Below, in pieces: positions 40,399-49,557 of a stretch of DNA of 64,000 nucleotides (within the stretch, counting starts at the first letter, position 1; every line of letters starts with the position of its first letter). The position numbers and the translations under genes were made by a program. Under the pieces are notes generated by a model. The model had not been told where the DNA came from. It saw only the letters and a list, made by a program, of their open reading frames with translations, and did no database searches. The stretch is from Microbacterium sp. (GTDB lineage: Bacteria; Actinomycetota; Actinomycetes; Actinomycetales; Microbacteriaceae), in assembly GCA_003248655.1 (NCBI GenBank), contig QFPM01000014.1, positions 25,660-89,659 of the forward strand, in the 5' to 3' direction.

Positions 40399-42375
40399 GT
40401 GAGCGCCCGTGCCTTCCGGGTCGCAGGTCCTGCGATCCTCATCGTCGCCGCGCTCGCGGCGCTCATCGCGGGGCTCCTCTACGGTGGCGGTGCGGCGCCG
40501 CAGCTGCTTCTTGACCCGGGTCCGGTCGTGCGCTGGGGCCTCCCGGCGGCGACGCTCGCCGTCAACCTGTCGGCGGCCGGGCTCGTCGGCTCGCTCGTGC
40601 TCGCCCTCTTCGCCCTGCGCGCGCAGTCGACGCCCTTCGACACGGCGCTGGATGCGGCATCCGTCTCGGCGGCGGTCTTCACGGTCGCGAGCGGCGTCGT
40701 CGCGTTCCTCACGTTCGTGAACATCTACAACGCGCAGCCGAGCGCAGGCGCCGAGTTCGGCCAGCAGCTCGGCCGCTTCCTCGTCGACACGGATCCGGGG
40801 CGCGCGTGGGCGCTGACGACGATCGCGGGCGCGGTTCTCACGGTGCTGACGTTCGCCGTGCGCGGGTGGACGGCCACGCTCCTCATCGCGCTGCTCGCCG
40901 TGGCATCCCTCGTTCCGATGGCGACGCAGGGTCACGCCGGCGACGAGGCGGGCCACAACACGGCCGTCGTCTCGCTCACGCTGCACATCATCGGCGCGGC
41001 GGTGTGGCTCGGCGGGGTGCTGCTGCTGGTGGCCCTGCGGTCCCGCCTCGGCCGCGACGAGCTCGCCGACGTCCTCGGCCGCTACTCGTCGATCGCGCTC
41101 GCCGCCTTCGTCGTGGTGGCGCTGTCCGGAGTCGCGCGCGCGATCGTCGGCGTCGTCGCGGTGCAGAACCTCCTCTCGCCGTACGGCGCGATCCTCGCGG
41201 TGAAGGTCGTCGCGCTTCTCGCGATCGGCGTGCTCGGCGCGTGGTACCGGCGCGGACTCATCGCGCGCTATCGAACGGATGCCGCATCCCGCCGCTTCTG
41301 GTCGCTGATCGCGCTCGAGCTGGCATTCATGGGCATCGCGAGCGGCGCGGCCGTCGCCCTCTCGCGCACACCGCCACCGGTCGACACGACGATCTCCGAC
41401 ACTCCGACCCCGGCCGAGATCCTCACCGGCGCGTCCCTGCCGCCCGAGCTCACGCCGCTGCGCTGGATCACCAGCTGGGACGTCGACGTGCTGTGGGCGT
41501 TCGCGGTCGGCTTCGGCGCGTTCTTCTACCTCGCGGGCGTGCGTCGCCTCGCCCGCCGCGGCGACCGGTGGCCCCTGCGTCGCACGATCCTCTGGCTCGC
41601 CGGCCTCGCGCTCCTGTTCTGGGTCACGAGCGGGTCCGTCAACGCGTACCAGGACTACCTGTTCAGCATGCACATGGTCGGGCACATGCTGCTGTCGATG
41701 GCGATCCCGATGATGCTCGTCTTCGGGGCGCCCGTCACCCTGGCATCCCGTGCGATCGCGAAGCGCGACGACGGCACGCGGGGCGGCCGCGAGTGGATCC
41801 TGTGGGCGGTGCACACCCCGTTCGCCCGCGTGATCGCGCATCCGCTCTTCGCTGCGGCGATGTTCATCGGGTCGCTCTGGGCGTTCTACTACACCGACCT
41901 GTTCCGCTGGACGCTGTACGACCACCTCGGGCACGAGTGGATGGTCGCGCACTTCCTGATCTCGGGGTACCTGTTCGTGCAGTCGCTCGTGGGCATCGAC
42001 CCCGTGCCGCTGCGGTACCCGTATCCGTTCCGCCTCCTGACCCTCATCGGCGTCATGGCGATGCACGCGTTCTTCGGCATCGCGATCATGATGTCGACCG
42101 GGCTGTTCGTCGCGGAGTGGTTCGGTGCGATGGGGCGCACGTGGGGCGACCCGCCGCTCGTCGATCAGTACACCGGCGGCGGGCTCGCGTGGTCGATCGG
42201 CGAGATCCCGACGCTCATCCTCGCGATCACCGTCGCGATCCAGTGGAGCCGGTCGGATGAACGCTTGCAGCGACGTTCGGACCGCCAGGCCGACCGCGCC
42301 GGAGACGCGGAGCTCGAGGAGTACAACGCGCGCCTCGCGCGCCTGGCCGAACGCGACGCCCGCGCCGGCCGGTGA
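40399..42375 (+). CDS. CopD-CtaG fusion: copper transport / cytochrome c oxidase assembly
   Basis: A 658-residue polytopic membrane protein. The first 330 residues carry nine or so spans including a CopD-like segment (VPMATQGHAGDEAGHNTAVV; LHIIGAAVWLGGVLLLVAL). The second half is a CtaG/caa3-type assembly domain with FSMHMVGHMLLSMAIPMMLV, DHLGHEWMVAHFLISGYLFV and AMHAFFGIAIMMSTGLF, whose His residues are candidate copper ligands. It probably moves copper for oxidase CuA/CuB site assembly. No other copper gene is adjacent. The fusion itself is common in actinobacteria. Confidence 0.9.
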   Translation: MSARAFRVAGPAILIVAALAALIAGLLYGGGAAPQLLLDPGPVVRWGLPAATLAVNLSAAGLVGSLVLALFALRAQSTPFDTALDAASVSAAVFTVASGVVAFLTFVNIYNAQPSAGAEFGQQLGRFLVDTDPGRAWALTTIAGAVLTVLTFAVRGWTATLLIALLAVASLVPMATQGHAGDEAGHNTAVVSLTLHIIGAAVWLGGVLLLVALRSRLGRDELADVLGRYSSIALAAFVVVALSGVARAIVGVVAVQNLLSPYGAILAVKVVALLAIGVLGAWYRRGLIARYRTDAASRRFWSLIALELAFMGIASGAAVALSRTPPPVDTTISDTPTPAEILTGASLPPELTPLRWITSWDVDVLWAFAVGFGAFFYLAGVRRLARRGDRWPLRRTILWLAGLALLFWVTSGSVNAYQDYLFSMHMVGHMLLSMAIPMMLVFGAPVTLASRAIAKRDDGTRGGREWILWAVHTPFARVIAHPLFAAAMFIGSLWAFYYTDLFRWTLYDHLGHEWMVAHFLISGYLFVQSLVGIDPVPLRYPYPFRLLTLIGVMAMHAFFGIAIMMSTGLFVAEWFGAMGRTWGDPPLVDQYTGGGLAWSIGEIPTLILAITVAIQWSRSDERLQRRSDRQADRAGDAELEEYNARLARLAERDARAGR

Positions 42376-42378
42376 CGC

Positions 42379-43467
42379 TTACTCGCCGGTCGTAACGCGG
42401 ATGGATGCCGTGCCGTCGGGGAGCACGGTGACGGTGCCGCCGACGTAGAACGGCACCGCCTCGTCGAGGGTGCGGACCTTGCCGTCGAAGATCGACTGGA
42501 TGTCGACCTCGATGCGAGCGACGGCCTGGACACGCTCGATCGCCCAGCCCGCGCCGTCGGGAACGAGGGTCACCGTCGGCTGTTTCTGCATCGACCACGT
42601 CGGCTCCGTGACGATCCGGTTCTGCACGACGAGACCGAACGGGCATCCCGTCGGCTGCAGCACCTGTTGCGTCGCGCACTCGGTCAAGAACTGCTCGACC
42701 TGCTTCTGTACGACAGCGGTGAACTGCGGCGTCGGCACGGTCTGGAGGTCAACGGGGATGCCGGTCGCCGGCGCGTCCGAGAGCACCGCGACCCCCGGGC
42801 TCGCCGAGATTGGGGTGTCGACCGCGATCGAGTAGAGGCCCGGCGAGAAGACGAGCAGCGACACCGGGTCGAGCGGGTCGGCGTCGACGCCGTCGGGCGA
42901 GACCTGGCGGGTATCGAGCGCGAACCCGTTGACGGTGAACTGCGTCGCGCCGCGGAGCGTCAGCTCGATCACGGCGAGCGGGCTCGTCTCGAAGCGCCAC
43001 GTGGGCGCGACGCCGATCCAGCCCGCCTGCTCGACGCGGAATGTCGTCGTCGCCTCGTGCGGGCCAGCGCCGTATGAGGCGGTGACCGTCGTCACGCCGT
43101 CGTCGCCCGTCTCTTCGCTCACGATCGTCGCGCCGGACAGCGGCGAGAGTGCCGCGCTGCGCAACAGCACCTCGCTGGCATCCGTCGGCAGCCCCGCCTC
43201 GCCCAGCTGCGCGGAATCGACGGAGACGCCCGCGATGGTCAGCGCTTCGGCGGCCTGGCCGCGGCTCAGCAGGTCTAGATAACGCGACACGAACGCCGAC
43301 GGGCTGTACAGGTCGCGGTAGAGCAACGCGCCGGTCGCGGCGAGTGCCCCCGCGAGCAGTACTCCGACGAGCGCGAGAGCGGCGAGGTCGCGGCCGAGCG
43401 TGCGGTGGCGGCGCGGCGCGGGCGGCGGCGCGGCATCCGTCCGCAAAGCCTCCGACGTCGCGTGCAT
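42379..43467 (-). CDS. Membrane-anchored hypothetical protein
   Basis: A 362-residue protein with one N-terminal span (LAALALVGVLLAGALAATGALLY, read as a single helix) after a short basic cytosolic arm. About 300 exposed residues are mostly beta-strand, with two similar halves ending in FTVNGFALDTRQVSPDG and the final YVGGTVTVLPDGTASI. Cysteines in TECATQQVLQPTGCPFG could form a disulfide. No known family is recognised. It is convergent with the CopD-CtaG gene at a 3-bp gap and divergent from the helicase. Confidence 0.65.
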   Translation of the reverse strand: MHATSEALRTDAAPPPAPRRHRTLGRDLAALALVGVLLAGALAATGALLYRDLYSPSAFVSRYLDLLSRGQAAEALTIAGVSVDSAQLGEAGLPTDASEVLLRSAALSPLSGATIVSEETGDDGVTTVTASYGAGPHEATTTFRVEQAGWIGVAPTWRFETSPLAVIELTLRGATQFTVNGFALDTRQVSPDGVDADPLDPVSLLVFSPGLYSIAVDTPISASPGVAVLSDAPATGIPVDLQTVPTPQFTAVVQKQVEQFLTECATQQVLQPTGCPFGLVVQNRIVTEPTWSMQKQPTVTLVPDGAGWAIERVQAVARIEVDIQSIFDGKVRTLDEAVPFYVGGTVTVLPDGTASIRVTTGE

Positions 43468-43519
43468 CCCCTCAGTCTAGAAAGCGACGCTGGGAGGGCG
43501 CCCCGATACCATGGGGGGA

Positions 43520-44914
43520 ATGAGCCTCCCGCCGCTGTCTGCCGAGCAGGAGGAGCTGTATCGCCTGATCGAAGACACCCGCGAGCACGTATTCGTCACG
43601 GGCCGCGCGGGCACCGGCAAGTCGACGCTGCTGCAGCATCTGGCGTGGAACACCGACAAACAGATCGCCGTCTGCGCGCCGACGGGGGTGGCGGCCCTGA
43701 ACGTCGAGGGGCAGACGATCCACTCGCTGTTCCGCCTGCCGATCGGACTCATCGCCGACAGCGATCTCGACCAGCCCGAGCCCGCGCGCAAGATCATGAA
43801 CGCGATCGACACGCTCGTCATCGACGAGATCTCGATGGTGAACGCCGATGTGATGGATGCCATCGACCGCTCGCTGCGCCAGGCGCGCCGCCGCCGATCG
43901 GAGCCGTTCGGCGGCGTGCAGGTCGTCATGTTCGGAGACCCGTATCAGCTCTCACCGGTGCCGCCGCGGGGCGATGAACGGCGCTACATCGACGACCATT
44001 ACCGGTCGTTCTGGTTCTTCGACGCGCAGGTGTGGGCCGGCCCGTCGGCGGGAGCGGCGGGGAACGGCGGCGACGGCGCGATCCGGTCCGACGGGCTGCT
44101 CGACCTCGGTCGGGTGGGCACGCCGCTGAACATCCGCGAGCTACGCCAGATCCACCGGCAGTCCGACGACGGATTCAAGGCGATGCTCAACGCCGTGCGC
44201 TACGGCGTCGTCACGGCCGAGATCGCGGGCGCGCTCAACGCCGCGGGCGCGCGGCCCGTCCCCGAGCCGGCCGACGGCGAACCCCCGATCATCACCCTCG
44301 CGACGCGCAACGACATCGTCAACCGCATCAACCAGCGCCACCTCGACGCGCTGCCGGGGCCGGTGCAGACCGCGCGCGCCGAGATCACGGGCGACTTCGG
44401 GCGAGGGGATGCCGGGTACCCGGCCGACGCCGAGCTGCAGCTGAAGGTGGGTGCGCAGGTCATGTTCTTGCGCAACGACCTCGGCGGCCGCGGCGACGGC
44501 CCGCGCTGGGTCAACGGCTCGATCGGCACCGTCACCCGCATCGCGGGCGGGACGGTGCGCGTCGAGCTCGACGGCGAGGAGGTCGACGTCGAACCCGCCG
44601 TCTGGGAGCGGTTCCGCTACGCGTACGACCCGGCAACCCGCAAGCTCACGCGCGACATCGTGGCGGAGTTCACGCAGTTCCCACTGCGGCTCGCGTGGGC
44701 GGTGACGATCCACAAGTCGCAGGGAAAGACGTACGACCGCGCCGTCATCGACCTCGGATCGGGCGCGTTCGCGCCGGGGCAGACCTACGTCGCGCTCTCG
44801 CGCCTGACATCCCTCGACGGTCTGTATCTGACGCGCCCGCTGCGCCCGTCCGACATCCTGGTGGATGCCGACGTCCGCCGCTTCATGGCCGGCGTCCGGG
44901 CATCCGGCTTCTGA
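43520..44914 (+). CDS. PIF1-like AAA/RecD-type helicase
   Basis: About 464 residues of superfamily 1B. Walker A is FVTGRAGTGKSTLLQHL near 29, motif Ia AVCAPTGVAALNV, motif II TLVIDEISMVNADV near 97, motif III VVMFGDPYQLSPVPP near 138 and the late motif WAVTIHKSQGKTYDRAVID near 397 with VALSRLTSLDGLYL. PIF1-type enzymes unwind 5' to 3', helping with G-quadruplex and fork stalls; GC-rich DNA would need this. ATG 43520 has a GGGGGG tract before it; ATG 43511 is the alternative. Confidence 0.88.
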   Translation: MSLPPLSAEQEELYRLIEDTREHVFVTGRAGTGKSTLLQHLAWNTDKQIAVCAPTGVAALNVEGQTIHSLFRLPIGLIADSDLDQPEPARKIMNAIDTLVIDEISMVNADVMDAIDRSLRQARRRRSEPFGGVQVVMFGDPYQLSPVPPRGDERRYIDDHYRSFWFFDAQVWAGPSAGAAGNGGDGAIRSDGLLDLGRVGTPLNIRELRQIHRQSDDGFKAMLNAVRYGVVTAEIAGALNAAGARPVPEPADGEPPIITLATRNDIVNRINQRHLDALPGPVQTARAEITGDFGRGDAGYPADAELQLKVGAQVMFLRNDLGGRGDGPRWVNGSIGTVTRIAGGTVRVELDGEEVDVEPAVWERFRYAYDPATRKLTRDIVAEFTQFPLRLAWAVTIHKSQGKTYDRAVIDLGSGAFAPGQTYVALSRLTSLDGLYLTRPLRPSDILVDADVRRFMAGVRASGF

Positions 44915-44948
44915 CGGCGGGCGTTTCGACTCGGCGGGGCCGCAGGCG

Positions 44949-45596
44949 TCAGGCGGCGGCCTTCGCGGCGGCGAGGTCGGTGAACAGGTCGGTGTTCAAC
45001 TGGTACGCGTACAGCACTTCGTCGATGACGCGCTCCGCCTCCGCGGCATCCCACGGCGCGGCATCCAGCTGTTCGCGGTAAACGTCCTTGAATGCGGCCG
45101 GGTCGGCGATCTCGTCGAAGAGGTAGAAGCCAATGCCGTTCGTGCCGAAGCCGAACTGGCGTGACATGACGCGGCCGATGAACTGGCCTCCGGAGAGGTC
45201 GCCGAGGTAGCGCGTGTAGTGGTGCGCGACGAAGCCGCCGGGCCAGTCCTGCGCGACCTCCGCGATGCGCGCGACGTAGCGGCGCGTGGTCGCCAGCGGT
45301 TCGATGCGACCGCGCCAGTCGTCGCCGATCAGGAACGCCAGGTCCGCTTCGAGCGCGGGCAGTCGCGTGAGTTTCGCGGTGATGAACGGTGCCGCGATCG
45401 GGTCATCCTTCATCCGCTCGGCGGCTGCTTCGAGCGCCTCGTAGATGAACCAGTGCTGCGCGACGAGAGCAACGTAGTCGTCGCGGGTACCCTGCCCACG
45501 CATGAGGTCGGCCATAAATCCGGCGTGCTCACTGCCCGAGTGCGCGCCGCGCGAGCGCTCGCGCAGGGCGGTCGAGAAGGGGACACGTGAGCTCAT
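44949..45596 (-). CDS. hmuO: Biliverdin-producing heme oxygenase
   Basis: A 215-residue heme oxygenase. The proximal heme His lies in SRGAHSGSEHAGFM near 20, and the distal helix is TRYLGDLSGGQFIGRV near 130. It opens heme to biliverdin, CO and Fe2+ and so frees iron. A TACACT hexamer sits seven bases before the ATG, and a DtxR-like box overlaps it. The DUF2470 gene upstream on the same strand is a plausible heme-related partner. Confidence 0.93.
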   Translation of the reverse strand: MSSRVPFSTALRERSRGAHSGSEHAGFMADLMRGQGTRDDYVALVAQHWFIYEALEAAAERMKDDPIAAPFITAKLTRLPALEADLAFLIGDDWRGRIEPLATTRRYVARIAEVAQDWPGGFVAHHYTRYLGDLSGGQFIGRVMSRQFGFGTNGIGFYLFDEIADPAAFKDVYREQLDAAPWDAAEAERVIDEVLYAYQLNTDLFTDLAAAKAAA

Positions 45597-45603
45597 GGCC
45601 CTC

Positions 45604-45630
45604 AGTGTAGCTGAAACTAAGGCTCAGCTA
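45604..45630 (-). promoter_or_regulatory. hmuO promoter with DtxR/IdeR-like box
   Basis: TAGCTGA (45608-45614) and TCAGCTA (45624-45630) form an inverted repeat. On the minus strand the centre reads TTAGCTGAGCCTTAG, partly matching the DtxR consensus TTAGGTTAGCCTAACCTAA. It overlaps the TACACT -10 (45604-45609). Iron repression is inferred. Confidence 0.55.
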
Positions 45631-45670
45631 AACTGAAGGATGCCCGTGAATCAGCCGGATGCCGGGCCGG

Positions 45671-45982
45671 TCAGTCGTGCGGGCGCGCCGGGATTCCCAG
45701 GCGCGCGCAGGCGGCGTCGTAGAGCGCGACGATCTCACGCCGTACCTCGCTCCGCTCGGTGATCTCGCCGCCCGGCCAGGGCACGCGAATCACATCCTCC
45801 GCGCCGTCCGCGGTGTAGACGACCCACTGGCCAGCCGCGCCGTCGAACGTGATCATCGTCGACACAATGACATCCGGCAGGGGAGAGAACGCCCGCGCGA
45901 TGAGCAGGTTGTCGTCGGGGTGATCGTTGTTCATGTGCCCGATCACGCCCGCGAGGGCGTCCGGGTCGAAGGTGTGCGCCAT
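45671..45982 (-). CDS. DUF2470 domain protein
   Basis: A 103-residue DUF2470 protein (LAGVIGHMNNDHPDDNLLIAR; ITFDGAAGQWVVYTADG). The same domain forms the C-terminal part of HugZ-like heme-degrading proteins, and the HMNxDH motif is present. Its place next to heme oxygenase suggests heme or iron work. A TACAGT hexamer (45989-45994, minus strand) is six bases before the ATG, so the transcript may be leaderless. Confidence 0.82.
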   Translation of the reverse strand: MAHTFDPDALAGVIGHMNNDHPDDNLLIARAFSPLPDVIVSTMITFDGAAGQWVVYTADGAEDVIRVPWPGGEITERSEVRREIVALYDAACARLGIPARPHD

Positions 45983-46099
45983 GTGCCAACTGTAGAGAAA
46001 CCGCACTGTGGACAACCGGTCTGTGCGACAGCGAAAGTCAACCCTCGGAGTGCTCGCAGAGAAGTGATCTACGCTGAAAGGAACCGTCGGGGGTGAGAA

Positions 46100-47353
46100 G
46101 TGGTGCGTTCGTTTCGCATGCGACACGTCGTTGCGGCCGCGTCGGCAATCGCCCTCGCGGCCAGTCTCGCGGCATGCGCGCCGGATGCTGGCGACGACAT
46201 CGCGGCGCCCCCGCAGGTGGAGGCGTCACTCCCCGACGACACCCGTGCGCAGCTCCAGTCCGCCGTCGAAACGGCCGTGGCAGCCTCGGGAGCGAGCGGC
46301 GCGCTCGTCGGAGTGTGGGCGCCGTGGGCGGGCGAGTGGGTCGCCGGCGTGGGTACGGTATCGCCCGGCGGCGCGGCCGTCGACGGCTCCGACACCTTCA
46401 AGGCTGGCGTCGTCACCCGTGCGATGACCTGCGACATCCTCTACGGGCTCGCGCACGAGGGCACCGTGAAGCTCGGCGATCCGGTGACGAACTACGTGCC
46501 CGGTCTTCCCGAAGGCGAGGATGCCACGCTCGAATCGCTGTGCGATTCGACGAGCGGGATCGCCTCGTACGGCGATCTGCTTTCGGCGCGGCTCCTCGCC
46601 AACCCGGAGCGTGTCTGGAACCCGCGCGAGCTCATCGCGTACGGCATCGGGCGCGGCGGTGACACGACCGGCGGCGCGTCGTTCGCCGATTCCGATACCG
46701 GCTACGTGCTCCTCGGCCTCGCGCTCGAGAACGCCGCGGGTAAGCCCGCCGCGACCCTGCTGCAGGAGTACGTGTTCGATCCGGTAGGGATGGATGCCAG
46801 CGCCCTGCCCGCCGTCGCCGGCGCCGAGCTGCACGGGCTGTGGTCGCCCAACGCGGAGGACGGCACCGTCGCCTGCGCCGCGCCCCTCGACCTCACCGAC
46901 CTGTCGCCGAGTGCCGGCTACACGGCATCCGGGGTCGAGTCCGACCTCGACGATCTCGGGCGCTATACCCGTGCCCTCGCGACGGGCGCGCGCGCCTACG
47001 ACGCGACGGGCCGGTTCGAGGATGCGCTGCCGGCGGCCGCCGACGGTCCGTCGTGGTTTACGGCCGCGGGCGGCACCTACCAGGCGGGAACCCTCATCGG
47101 GCAGTACGGGGCGATCCCCGGGTACCTCACCGCGGCCTTCGCCGACCGCAACAGCGGCATGACCGTCGTCGTCGTGCTCAACGACTCGAGGGCGTCGGCG
47201 ACGCTCGTGCGGAGCCTCGCGTGGCAGCTCGCGTCGATCGCGTCGAAGGTGCCCGCGGCGTCTGGGCAGACCGCCCCCGAGGCGGGACTTCCCTGGACCG
47301 CGGAGGAGATGGCCGCGCAGGTCGCTTCGGCCGCGGTCTGCCCGGTGCCGTAG
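46100..47353 (+). CDS. Lipoprotein of the class C beta-lactamase/DD-peptidase fold, catalytic motifs lost
   Basis: A 417-residue secreted lipoprotein; lipobox LAAC with Cys near 26. The fold is that of serine beta-lactamase-like hydrolases (DILYGLAHEGTVKLGDPVTNYVPGLP; GYVLLGLALENAAGKP; VFDPVGMDASAL). The three catalytic motifs are altered: S-x-x-K is V-V-T-R near 104, Y-S-N is D-S-D, and H-x-G is Q-Y-G. Enzyme activity is therefore unlikely; a peptidoglycan-binding or scaffold role is a guess. GTG 46100; GTG 46103 possible. Confidence 0.82.
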   Translation: MVRSFRMRHVVAAASAIALAASLAACAPDAGDDIAAPPQVEASLPDDTRAQLQSAVETAVAASGASGALVGVWAPWAGEWVAGVGTVSPGGAAVDGSDTFKAGVVTRAMTCDILYGLAHEGTVKLGDPVTNYVPGLPEGEDATLESLCDSTSGIASYGDLLSARLLANPERVWNPRELIAYGIGRGGDTTGGASFADSDTGYVLLGLALENAAGKPAATLLQEYVFDPVGMDASALPAVAGAELHGLWSPNAEDGTVACAAPLDLTDLSPSAGYTASGVESDLDDLGRYTRALATGARAYDATGRFEDALPAAADGPSWFTAAGGTYQAGTLIGQYGAIPGYLTAAFADRNSGMTVVVVLNDSRASATLVRSLAWQLASIASKVPAASGQTAPEAGLPWTAEEMAAQVASAAVCPVP

Positions 47354-47363
47354 GGGTGTCGCG

Positions 47364-48248
47364 ATGACCGCGGGCGCTCCGCGCCCGGCATCCGGCGTCG
47401 GAGGCTCGGCGGTCGCGCTCGTCATCGCGGGTCTCGCGTGCCAGGAGGTCGGAGCATCCCTCGCCGTGCTGCTGTTCGAGCAGGCGGGGCCACTCGGCAT
47501 GGTGATGCTGCGGCTCGTGTTCTCGGCGGTCATCCTGCTACTCATCGCGCGCCCCCGCCTGCGCGGTCACAGCCGCCGAGACTGGACCGCCGTCATCGTG
47601 TTCGGGCTCGTCCTCGCCGGCATGAACGGGCTGTTCTATCTCGCGCTCGAGCGGTTGCCGCTGGGCGTCACCGTCACGATCGAAGTGCTGGGCCCGCTCG
47701 CGCTGTCGATCATCGCGAGTCGGCGCGCGTCGGCGTGGCTGTGGGCGGCGCTCGCGTTTGCCGGGGTCATCGCGCTGGCGGGCGGCGGATGGGACCGGCT
47801 CGACCCGCTCGGCGTCGCCTTCGCCGTGGGTGCGGCGGTCGCGTGGGCGTTCTACATCCTCTCGTCGGCGCGGGTCGGCGCGGCCTTTCCGAAGCTCGAC
47901 GGACTGGCCCTCGCGATGGCGGTCGGCGCCGCGGTATCGCTGCCGTTCGGCATCGCGGATGCCGGCGGCGCACTCCTCCAGCCGTCGCTCGTGGCGCTGG
48001 GCGCGGCCGTCGCGGTGCTTTCGTCGACCCTGCCGTACGCGTTCGAGCTGATCGCGCTGCGGCGGCTCGCGGCATCCGCCTTCGCGATCCTCATGAGCCT
48101 CGCGCCCGCGATCGCGACGCTCGCCGGGCTCGTCTTCCTCGGGCAGGGGATGTCGTGGCTCGAGCTCGTCGGCATCGGGCTGGTCATCGCGGCATCCATC
48201 GGCGCGGTGCGCGCGGCGGCGAAGGTCGGTGGGGGCACCCCGGGCTGA
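47364..48248 (+). CDS. EamA family exporter (RhtA-like)
   Basis: A 294-residue, ten-span drug/metabolite transporter built from two EamA repeats (LVIAGLACQEVGASLAVLLF; LGVAFAVGAAVAWAFYILSS). Features such as LERLPLGVTVTIEVLGPLAL resemble RhtA, the threonine/homoserine exporter. The gene begins 10 bp after the pseudoenzyme lipoprotein gene. Substrate is inferred only from similarity. Confidence 0.87.
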   Translation: MTAGAPRPASGVGGSAVALVIAGLACQEVGASLAVLLFEQAGPLGMVMLRLVFSAVILLLIARPRLRGHSRRDWTAVIVFGLVLAGMNGLFYLALERLPLGVTVTIEVLGPLALSIIASRRASAWLWAALAFAGVIALAGGGWDRLDPLGVAFAVGAAVAWAFYILSSARVGAAFPKLDGLALAMAVGAAVSLPFGIADAGGALLQPSLVALGAAVAVLSSTLPYAFELIALRRLAASAFAILMSLAPAIATLAGLVFLGQGMSWLELVGIGLVIAASIGAVRAAAKVGGGTPG

Positions 48249-48348
48249 CAGAAGATGACGGCGAGCTCTCGAGATGGCAGTGGCGCAAGAAGCACAACCC
48301 TCTGATTCAGCGTGACACGCCGCCCGGGCGTGACGCGAAGCAAGGAAG

Positions 48349-48422
48349 TGGAGGGGATGACGGGAATCGAACCCGCGCTATCAGCTTGGGAAGCTGAAGT
48401 TCTGCCATTGAACTACATCCCC
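48349..48422 (-). tRNA. tRNA-Gly (anticodon CCC)
   Basis: On the minus strand the acceptor stem is GGGGATG/CATCCCC. The D-arm contains GTTCAATGGCAGAAC. The anticodon stem TCAGC/GCTGA closes the loop TTCCCAA (anticodon CCC, reads GGG). The T-arm is GCGGG-TTCGATT-CCCGT, and CCA is encoded after the discriminator T. The body is 71 nt, or 74 with CCA. Confidence 0.96.
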
Positions 48423-48469
48423 ACAGACGCCGAGGGCGTCTCCCGCCATCATACCGGCCGATGGTCGTG

Positions 48470-48548
48470 CCAGTCGCATGGCGGGTGGGGCTCGTGGTGA
48501 CCACAGGGGCACGGGAGTCGACATCTGCACCAACGTCCATGCGACTGG
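48470..48548. repeat. 79-bp palindromic element B, copy 1
   Basis: Ends CCAGTCGCATGG (48470-48481) and CCATGCGACTGG (48537-48548) pair perfectly over 12 bp. A second element of exactly the same length with the same ends is at 54625-54703. It lies between tRNA-Gly and the patatin gene. Confidence 0.8.
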
Positions 48549-48569
48549 ACCACAGTTTCCCGACAGGCG

Positions 48570-49316
48570 TCAGCTGGGCGCGTCGAGGGCGGCGGTCGCC
48601 GCCCGCCGTCCCTCGTCGATCAGGCGGGGCACGTCGCGCATGCTCCACTGCGCCATGCGCTCCAGCTCGGGCTGGATGAGGACGACCGTCGGGTCGCGCC
48701 GGAGCTCCGCCGTGTTCGCGACGTTGCGCATCATGCGCACCGTCTCGCCCTTGGCGTGCAGCCGCGAGATGATGACCCGTTCGGCGCCGAGTTGCCGCGC
48801 CGTGGCGAAGGGCACGTTGTCGACCATGCCGCCGTCGGCAAGCAGGCGCCCGTCGACGCGCATCGGTGGCAGCAGTCCGGGCACCGCCATGGTCGCGCGC
48901 AGCGCCGTGCTGAGCCGCCCGGTCCCGAGCGCCACGACCTCGCGCGTGCGCAGATCGGTGGTGACGGCGGCGAATCGGCGCGGAAGGTCCTCGATGAGCG
49001 GGTCCTCGCCGAGCAGGCCGACGACGGCATCCGTCACCGCGTGCGAGTCGAGCAGCGACCAGCGCGGGCGCAGGCTCCATCGCGCGATCCGTCGCCAGCG
49101 AAATCGCCGAACGATCTGCTCGATCCTCTCGCTGTCGACACCCGCCGCGTACGCCGCGCCGATGAGGGCGCCGGAGCTCGTGCCCGCGACGATGCCAGGC
49201 CGGATGCCGCGTTCGGCGAGCACCTGCAAAACGCCGGCGTGCGCGGCCCCGAACGCGGCCCCGCCGCTGAGGACGAGGCCGAGCGTGTCGTCGTCGGCCA
49301 GTCCTCGCAACTGCAT
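48570..49316 (-). CDS. Patatin-like phospholipase
   Basis: A 248-residue patatin-family lipid acyl hydrolase. The oxyanion segment LVLSGGAAFGAAHAGVL is near 14, the nucleophile motif VAGTSSGALIGAAYA near 41 (G-T-S-S-G), and the dyad Asp in LLADGGMVDNVP near 160. Such proteins act as phospholipases or lysophospholipases, some as virulence or defence factors. ATG 49316. It is divergent from the giant LGFP gene, with GC-rich tandem repeats between them. Confidence 0.9.
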   Translation of the reverse strand: MQLRGLADDDTLGLVLSGGAAFGAAHAGVLQVLAERGIRPGIVAGTSSGALIGAAYAAGVDSERIEQIVRRFRWRRIARWSLRPRWSLLDSHAVTDAVVGLLGEDPLIEDLPRRFAAVTTDLRTREVVALGTGRLSTALRATMAVPGLLPPMRVDGRLLADGGMVDNVPFATARQLGAERVIISRLHAKGETVRMMRNVANTAELRRDPTVVLIQPELERMAQWSMRDVPRLIDEGRRAATAALDAPS

Positions 49317-49363
49317 ACCGCAACGGTAATCCAGGCCGCCGCCGGAGCGCCGCGCACCCGGGC

Positions 49364-49457
49364 GAACCGCGCGCCTCGCCCCGAACCGCGCGTCGCCCCG
49401 AACCGCGCGTCGCCCCGAACCTTGCGTCGCCCGGAACCGCGCGTTGCGCCCGGCGCG
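49364..49457. repeat. About five 17-bp tandem repeats
   Basis: Degenerate tandem copies of GAACCGCGCGTCGCCCC lie between the divergent patatin and LGFP genes, one with CCTTGCG instead. They may affect promoter spacing for the LGFP gene. No coding role. Confidence 0.75.
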
Positions 49458-49557
49458 TATCACCGCGTGCTCCCGCGCCTCCTCAGATCAGACGCGTTGC
49501 GCGCGTCGGGCGCGCCGGCCCACCTCCGGACCGGGCACCACCGAAAAGGAGCGTGTC

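Noticed and set aside
48300..48470. Integration site at tRNA-Gly
   Set aside because: No duplicated tRNA 3' end, integrase or phage gene on either side.
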